From: Paraconexibacter sp040581415
Lineage (GTDB): Bacteria > Actinomycetota > Thermoleophilia > Solirubrobacterales > Solirubrobacteraceae
Assembly (NCBI RefSeq): GCF_040581415.1
Contig: NZ_CP114014.1
Location: 4,960,001 to 5,024,000 of the forward strand
Length of the DNA stretch: 64,000 nt
Direction of reading: 5' to 3'
Position numbers and translations under genes: made by a program. The first letter of the stretch is position 1; each line of letters starts with the position of its first letter. The notes below the pieces were generated by a model. The model saw only the letters and a list, made by a program, of their open reading frames with translations, searched no databases and was not told the DNA's origin. Shown here piece by piece: positions 58,909 through 64,000 of the stretch.

Positions 58909-59850
58909 CTACACCGCCTCGGGATCGAGGTAGTCGTCGATGTAGGACTGCGGCCAGCCGAGCTCGACGTGGACCACGGCCTTCTGGCCGTCGAGCGTCC
59001 CCGACATCGCCGCCTCGTTCAGGTACAGGTGCCGGATCGGCATCTGCCACATCGCGGCCCGCTGCGCCTCCAGCGTGACCACGCCGCCGTCGGCGTCGGT
59101 CAGGACGGCAGTGACGGTCTCGTGCAGCATGCGGTCGTCCAGCTGCGCCTTCGCCTGCACGTCGACCAGCGGGGTGACGACACCGCCCCGGTTGATGTAG
59201 CCGTTGATCTGGTTGTCCCCGAGCGCGTACGACGTCCAGGCGTGGATCGAGAGGTCGTCGCCGGCGGCGGCGTTGATCCACTTCCAGTGCTGCAGCGCGC
59301 GCCAGTCGCGGGTGCCCCACGAGTGGTCGCGGTGGCCGTGCCCGTCGATGACGACCTCGCGGTCGCCCAGCTTCAGGCGCCCGGTGACGCGGCAGGACTG
59401 CTCGTAGCGGTCGGTCGCCGCCCACGCCGCGCACCCGTCCTCGTTCTCGTGCCAGCTGAACGGGAAGTGCAGGCCGGTGAACGTCGCCTCGTATTCGACG
59501 TTCTCGGAGGCGAACGCGAGCTGCGCGGTCTGCAGCGGGGCGGGCTGGCGGATGCGCAGCCCGCCGATCGTGCAGTCGTCGAAGTCGTCGCCTTCGAGGT
59601 CGACGTCGTCGATCGCCTCGAGGACGAGCGGCTTGCCGCCGTTGTCCCCGGCGACCGCGACGAAGCGACCGAACTTCCCGGTTGCCGCCGTCTTCCACGC
59701 GTAGGCGAAGACCAGCAGGCCCTCGTCCGGGAGCGGCGCGGTCCAGAGCAGGCTCTCGCGGCCGAACGGCGCGCCCGAGAGGTCGTGCATCAGGTCGTCC
59801 GCGGCGGTGAACCACGGGGCCTTTGTCGAGGCGGAGGCCGAGCCAGACAT
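58909..59850 (-). CDS. AttH/CrtC-like lipocalin-fold protein
   Basis: A 313-aa beta-rich protein. SWHENEDG, REVVIDGHGHRDHSWGTRDW and WKWINAAAGDDLSIHAWTSY resemble the double-lipocalin CrtC/AttH family (carotenoid hydratase-like) or the related DUF7064/7065 proteins. The His-rich GHGHRDHSWG is the likely active site. It starts 1 nt after the stop of the PEP-utilizer gene, so the two are coupled. Confidence 0.65.
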   Translation of the reverse strand: MSGSASASTKAPWFTAADDLMHDLSGAPFGRESLLWTAPLPDEGLLVFAYAWKTAATGKFGRFVAVAGDNGGKPLVLEAIDDVDLEGDDFDDCTIGGLRIRQPAPLQTAQLAFASENVEYEATFTGLHFPFSWHENEDGCAAWAATDRYEQSCRVTGRLKLGDREVVIDGHGHRDHSWGTRDWRALQHWKWINAAAGDDLSIHAWTSYALGDNQINGYINRGGVVTPLVDVQAKAQLDDRMLHETVTAVLTDADGGVVTLEAQRAAMWQMPIRHLYLNEAAMSGTLDGQKAVVHVELGWPQSYIDDYLDPEAV

Positions 59851-59851
59851 C

Positions 59852-62170
59852 TCAGTAGCTCCCTTCCTGCTCGCGGGTGATGCCCTGGGTGACCAGCAGG
59901 TCCTCGTGCAGCTCCATCCAGATCGTGTGGACCGAGTCCTTCGACGGGCTGAGGACCATGTCGTGGTCGCCCCCGACGGCCGCCTCGCACGCAGCGGTCA
60001 GCCGTTCCCCATAGGGCGCGAACCGCGGCAGGACGTCCGCCGTGCGCCGGATCGCCGGCTTGATGCGGTCGACGAGGTCCTCCAGCTGGCCCAGCAGCTC
60101 GAAGCGCGCGTCCGCGTCCGCCGACTGCCAGGCGGAGCAAAGCCCCTTGAACGGCCCGTTCGCCGCGAGGAACCGCTCGTACGCGGCGTCCAGGGCACCG
60201 TCCGCGAGGCCCGCCCGCTCGTCGGCCAGCAGCGCGGCGTGGCCGGCGGTCCCGGCCTCGGTGAGCAGGTAGCCGCCGGGGGTGGACGCGACCAGGTCCG
60301 CGGCCTCCAGGGCCGCCGTGTCCCCCGGCAGCTCGGTCGCGACCCCGCGCAGCGCCAGCACGTGCAGCGCCGGGAAGTGCGCCGCGTCCGGCTTCGGGGC
60401 GGCAGCGGGAAGCGGCGGGAAGCCCGCGCCGGTGAGGAACAGGCGTGGGATCATCTCCGCCGCGCGCCCGTCGCCGACCAGGTCGTAGTAGGCCTGCGAG
60501 GTCACGGGGTCCAGCTCGAAGAAGTCGAACTCCGCCACGATGCGGTCCCACAGCCCGGCGCCGCGCGCGAACGGCAGCAGGAAGTCGGCGTAGTAGACCT
60601 TCAGCCCGGCCATGATCTTCTCGCGCCGGGACATCGCGGCGATGTGCGGGTACAGGCGCCCGGACCCCGCGTCGCAGCGCTGCTGGATCGTGCGCAGCTC
60701 CGCGTCGTCCAGCAGGCGGATGTCCCCGATCGGCGTGTCCCACGTATCCCGCGCGTAGACCGCGGCACCGGTCAGGTACTTGAGGTAGTTGGCCGGCTCG
60801 GTGAACAGCGTGCCGATGTCGACCAGCTGCAGCTCCAGTGGCGCGTCCGGCTTGAAGAACATCGCCTGCGTGACGGCGAACGGCAGCTCGTCGCCGGCGA
60901 CGTGGCCCCACTGGTACACGTCGTTGTCGGTGAGGAAGTGGTCGCGGACGATCATGAAGCCACCGTCCGCGGTCGGGTACGGCCCGCTGTCCGACAGCCC
61001 CGAACGGTTGTCGAAGTGCAGCAGGAACCCGAGCATCTCGGTGCTCGCGCTGAACAGCTGGAAGAGGCGGCGCTGATCCGGGTCGGACAGGTCCGTCTTC
61101 TCGTCCTGGAAGCGCGTCAGCCACTCGTCGCCCAGCAGCGGCGCGCGGTACTCGCGCATCGAGGTGAACATCGGCCCGTCGCCCCAGGCGCCCTTGTACA
61201 GGCGGCGCTGGAACTCGTACGCGGTGCGCAGGTCCTCCGGACGGTCGGCGGTGGCGCCGAGCTCCAGGGCGACCCCGCGGCCGAACGCGACGCCGAAGCC
61301 GAGCGCCCAGGCGTGGAGCAGGTTGGCCTTCGTGCCGATCTCCCGCCGGGCCGCGGCGCCCAAGTCGACGACGCCGTCCGCCCCGATCTCGCCTGAGATG
61401 AAGCGCAGGATCTCCGGGTAGCGCTGCCAGATCTGGACGAACGAGATCGACTCGTACTCCTGCCGGGGGATCAGGCCGGACTCGCCCTCGGTCGCGCGGG
61501 CGGCGAGGCAGTCCCACATGTTCCAGCCGGCGTACTTCGAGAGGTCGTCGACCTCGGCGTCGGTCATGGCGCGCTGCACCGACGCGTCCGTCAGGTCCAG
61601 GACGTCGGTCGTGATCCGGGCGGCGCGGAACTCCTTGTCCCCCGCGGAGCCGTGGGGCACCTCGCCGCCGAACTTCTCCAGCAGGAGCTGGATCTGCGCC
61701 ATCGTCTCCGCGTCCATCGCGGGGGCGGCCGTCGGCGCGTCGGCGCCGGCCTCAGGGGCGCCCGGCTCGATCAGGACGTGCCCCTGCGGCGCGGACGACA
61801 CGTCCAGGCGGATGCGCGCGCCGTCGGCCGGGATGATCTCCCCACGGGCGCTGCGCATGCCGCGCTCGAAGGTGACGCCCATGATGCACGGGATGCCGTA
61901 CTCGCGGGACAGGATCCCGAGGTGGGACGACGGCGCGCCCTGCAGCGTCAGGACGCCCTTGACGCCCGCGGTGAGCGCCGGCGTGAGGAACGTCGTCGTC
62001 CCTCCGCGGACCAGGACGATCGTGTCCTTCACCGCGCCTGAGCGGACGAAGTCCATCACCGCCTGCGGCGAATCGAGCCACTGCAGCGGACCCTCGATCG
62101 GTTCGTCGACGGTGAAGACGGTCTGCCCGGTGCCGACCGGGACGAAGTCGGTGGAGTCGATCGTGCTCAT
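59852..62170 (-). CDS. PEP-utilising mobile-domain protein lacking ATP-grasp
   Basis: A 772-aa protein. Residues ~30-125 hold a swivelling phosphohistidine domain (TTTFLTPALTAGVKGVLTLQ, then GAPSSHLGILSREYGIPCIM, with the phospho-acceptor His), as in PEP synthase. The rest (~130-772) does not resemble the usual ATP-grasp or PEP-binding TIM barrel and looks helical (ISGEIGADGVVDLGAAARRE, LLHAWALGFGVAFGRG). It may take phosphate from another protein, or the domain may be used differently. GGAGC precedes ATG 62170. Confidence 0.7.
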   Translation of the reverse strand: MSTIDSTDFVPVGTGQTVFTVDEPIEGPLQWLDSPQAVMDFVRSGAVKDTIVLVRGGTTTFLTPALTAGVKGVLTLQGAPSSHLGILSREYGIPCIMGVTFERGMRSARGEIIPADGARIRLDVSSAPQGHVLIEPGAPEAGADAPTAAPAMDAETMAQIQLLLEKFGGEVPHGSAGDKEFRAARITTDVLDLTDASVQRAMTDAEVDDLSKYAGWNMWDCLAARATEGESGLIPRQEYESISFVQIWQRYPEILRFISGEIGADGVVDLGAAARREIGTKANLLHAWALGFGVAFGRGVALELGATADRPEDLRTAYEFQRRLYKGAWGDGPMFTSMREYRAPLLGDEWLTRFQDEKTDLSDPDQRRLFQLFSASTEMLGFLLHFDNRSGLSDSGPYPTADGGFMIVRDHFLTDNDVYQWGHVAGDELPFAVTQAMFFKPDAPLELQLVDIGTLFTEPANYLKYLTGAAVYARDTWDTPIGDIRLLDDAELRTIQQRCDAGSGRLYPHIAAMSRREKIMAGLKVYYADFLLPFARGAGLWDRIVAEFDFFELDPVTSQAYYDLVGDGRAAEMIPRLFLTGAGFPPLPAAAPKPDAAHFPALHVLALRGVATELPGDTAALEAADLVASTPGGYLLTEAGTAGHAALLADERAGLADGALDAAYERFLAANGPFKGLCSAWQSADADARFELLGQLEDLVDRIKPAIRRTADVLPRFAPYGERLTAACEAAVGGDHDMVLSPSKDSVHTIWMELHEDLLVTQGITREQEGSY

Positions 62171-62326
62171 GCTCCGATGCTGCCCAGGATCCGCGCGCCG
62201 TTGCTACCGCGGGGGCGGCCAAAGTCGCGGAGGCGCGTGTGTCGTCGGAGGGTGCGGCCAGTGGTCCTCGGGCCCAACGCCCCCGACCGATTATCCAGAG
62301 GGGACAGGACCCATGAGCCGCAGGGG

Positions 62327-63685
62327 CTAAGAGCCGTGCAGCGTGAGGTGGATCCGCAGCGCCGCATCGAGCTCGGCGGTGTCGCCCGCGAGCCGCCGGC
62401 CGAGTAGCTGCTCGACCCGCGTGAGCCGATAGGCGACGGTCTTCTGGTGCACGTGCAGCATCGCCGCCGTCCGCTTCTTGCTGCCGCCCGACGCCAGGTA
62501 CGCGCGCAGCGTCTCCCGCAGGCGCGCGGTCGCGTCGTCGTCCTGGCTCAGGACCCCGAGGCGCCCGGCCGCCAGCCGCTCGGCGCGGGCCCGGTCGTGG
62601 CACAGCAGGCCGGCGAGCTCGACCTCCTCGTGGCGGACGACCCCGGCGCGGGGCTGCCGCGCCAGGCGCGCGATGCGCTCGGCGTCCAGCGCCTGCTCGT
62701 GCGAGCGGCGGAACCCGTCCCGCCCCCGGCCCGGCTGCCCGAGGGCGGCGACGATGCCGTCGGTGGCGCAGGCGGCGAGCGCGTCGCGGACGGCGGCGGG
62801 CGGCGCGTCCGGCCACCACCCGACCCACGCCCACCACGCGCCGTCGCCGGCCGGTCGGGTAAGCACGCGCGGCGCCGCGGGCGCGGCGGGCCCGGCCGCG
62901 GCGCGACCGTTCACGGCTGCGTGCGCCGCGGCAGCCGTCGTGGCCGCCGCGACGAGCGCGTCGAGGGCGGCACGGGCGTCGGCCTCGGCGGTGATGGGGC
63001 GCAGGACGATCGCGGTGTGGTGGCCGGCGATGTCGTAGCCCAGGCGCACGCGCGCGGCTTCCAGGTCGACCGCCTCGTCGCCCAGCAGCGCGTCGATCAG
63101 TTCGCTGCGGGAGGCGCCGGCGCCGGCCCCCTCCGGCCCGGTCAGCCGCGCCTCGGCGAACTCGCGGCGGTACTCGTCGACGAGCCGCTCGCAGCTGCGG
63201 TCGATGAACGCGAAGAAGTGCGTGGAGGACGTACGCAGAACCGCGTGCAGCAGCTCGGGGTCGGCGACGTTCGCGACCGCGTGATCGGACCACAGCTGCC
63301 ACAGGCGCTCGTGCCCGACCCGGTAGGCGTGCAGGACCATCGTCGCGTCCCCGCCCGCGGCGACCGCCTGGCGCAGCAGCTTCTGCGTCCCCAGGGGCGG
63401 CTCGATCGCGCTGGGCGGGACGCCGAACGCGAGCGTCGCCAGCATGGCGCCGATGTTCTGATCGGTCGACTCGCGCGTGACGGCGACGCCGTCGGCCGCC
63501 GCGTCGGGCGCCAGGTCGGGGATGACCTCCAGCACGCGCTCGGTGACCGCGGCGGCGACCAGGTCGGAGTGCGGCAGCAGCTCCAGGGCCAGGCGCTGCG
63601 TCTCGGCCGTCGCGCGGGCGTCGGCGGCAGGGTCCGGCTTCGGCCCGCCGACTCCGGCCAGCCGGTGCTCCTCGTGTACGGCCAC
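62327..63685 (-). CDS. PucR/CdaR-type transcriptional regulator
   Basis: A 452-aa regulator. An N-terminal helical region (LLPHSDLVAAAVTERVLEVI) and a GGDEF-like central part (LGYDIAGHHTAIVLRPI) are followed by the PucR C-terminal HTH: LRETLRAYLASGGSKKRTAA, then MLHVHQKTVAYRLTRVEQLL. It likely controls the catabolic genes on either side of it, all on the minus strand. Confidence 0.85.
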   Translation of the reverse strand: MAVHEEHRLAGVGGPKPDPAADARATAETQRLALELLPHSDLVAAAVTERVLEVIPDLAPDAAADGVAVTRESTDQNIGAMLATLAFGVPPSAIEPPLGTQKLLRQAVAAGGDATMVLHAYRVGHERLWQLWSDHAVANVADPELLHAVLRTSSTHFFAFIDRSCERLVDEYRREFAEARLTGPEGAGAGASRSELIDALLGDEAVDLEAARVRLGYDIAGHHTAIVLRPITAEADARAALDALVAAATTAAAAHAAVNGRAAAGPAAPAAPRVLTRPAGDGAWWAWVGWWPDAPPAAVRDALAACATDGIVAALGQPGRGRDGFRRSHEQALDAERIARLARQPRAGVVRHEEVELAGLLCHDRARAERLAAGRLGVLSQDDDATARLRETLRAYLASGGSKKRTAAMLHVHQKTVAYRLTRVEQLLGRRLAGDTAELDAALRIHLTLHGS

Positions 63686-63820
63686 CGCCCGACGCTACGC
63701 CCATACGCGGTGTCCGGTCAACTGCGAAGGTGCGACGGAGCGGCCTGCACGCCACTCCGTCGCCCTTCGGTGACAGGTTCCGGGGCGCAGGGCCGCCGAA
63801 CCTGCCAGCGATGCCATCCG

Positions 63821-64000
63821 CTACAGCTGGACGACCACCGACTTGGTCTCCTGGTAGGCCGAGAGCACTTCCTCGCCCATCTCGCGTCCCCAGCCACTCT
63901 GCTTGTAGCCGCCGAAGGGCAGCGCCGCGTCGTAGATGTGGTACGTGTTGATGTGCACGGTGCCCGCCTTGATGCGCGCCGCGAGCTTGTGCGCCTTGGA
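63821..64000 (-). CDS. Aldehyde dehydrogenase, C-terminal part (cut by window end)
   Basis: 59 codons and a stop: SKAHKLAARIKAGTVHINTY, then LPFGGYKQSGWGREMGEE and LSAYQETKSVVVQL. This is the characteristic C-terminus of NAD(P)-dependent aldehyde dehydrogenases, with the PFGGxKxSGxGRE signature. The rest lies beyond the window. Confidence 0.92.
   Translation of the reverse strand, partial: SKAHKLAARIKAGTVHINTYHIYDAALPFGGYKQSGWGREMGEEVLSAYQETKSVVVQL

Overview
The window is high-GC DNA with actinobacterial traits: GTG and TTG starts, many ATGA and TGATG start/stop overlaps, dense coding, and a mycosporine gene cluster of a type known from cyanobacteria and some Actinomycetota. I infer a high-GC Actinomycetota, possibly Thermoleophilia-like, but the sequence alone does not fix the class. 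I see no transposase, integrase, CRISPR array or rRNA. One tRNA gene (Thr, CGU) lies at 40202-40274 on the minus strand.

Region A (1-3.7 kb): a dynamin-like GTPase, a frame-broken remnant of an SMC/RecF-like ATPase, an EcsC-family protein and a SHOCT-tailed protein. Region B (3.7-22.1 kb) is a nucleic-acid-processing island. It has a RapA/SNF2-type helicase, then a minus-strand block (sigma factor, HTH-like partner, small protein, and a UvrD/HelD-type helicase fused to a RelA/SpoT-like HD domain). A plus-strand block diverges from it (ImmA/IrrE metallopeptidase, SbcD, SbcC, and a 2008-aa DUF4011-helicase-Vsr-like nuclease-DUF3320 protein). The composition is that of a defence or DNA-repair island and is the best candidate for an undescribed multi-gene system.

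Region C (22.2-35.5 kb) is accessory. A cassette of cREC-domain protein, Swiss-Army-Knife-type HAD protein and CxxC protein occurs twice (23.9-26.8 kb and 31.2-32.9 kb). The second copy is decaying: its cREC gene has a 1-nt deletion and an in-frame stop, and its HAD gene is frameshifted near the end. Around the cassettes lie a DUF3293-YihD-like fusion, a PD-(D/E)XK-like protein, an ARPP-1 protein, an M20 peptidase, a VWA protein and several unknown genes.

Region D (35.7-47.6 kb) holds a secreted crystallin-like protein, an NTF2-like protein, an SDR, the tRNA and a mycosporine-like amino acid operon: mysA-mysB-mysC-mysD followed by a TauD-type 2-oxoglutarate dioxygenase. A HAD-fold protein lacking the catalytic aspartates lies just upstream. 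Region E (47.7-57.5 kb) has an AlkZ-like glycosylase, a HEAT-repeat protein coupled to a processive GT2 glycosyltransferase, a YjbR/TetR pair divergent from an SRPBCC gene over a clear palindromic operator, a secreted glycosidase-like lipoprotein and an MMPL transporter. Region F (57.9-64 kb) is a minus-strand catabolic-looking cluster: aldehyde dehydrogenase (cut by the window edge), PucR-type regulator, PEP-utilizer-domain protein, AttH/CrtC-like protein and LLM-type flavin oxidoreductase.

All family calls come from reading motifs by eye; no database search was run.
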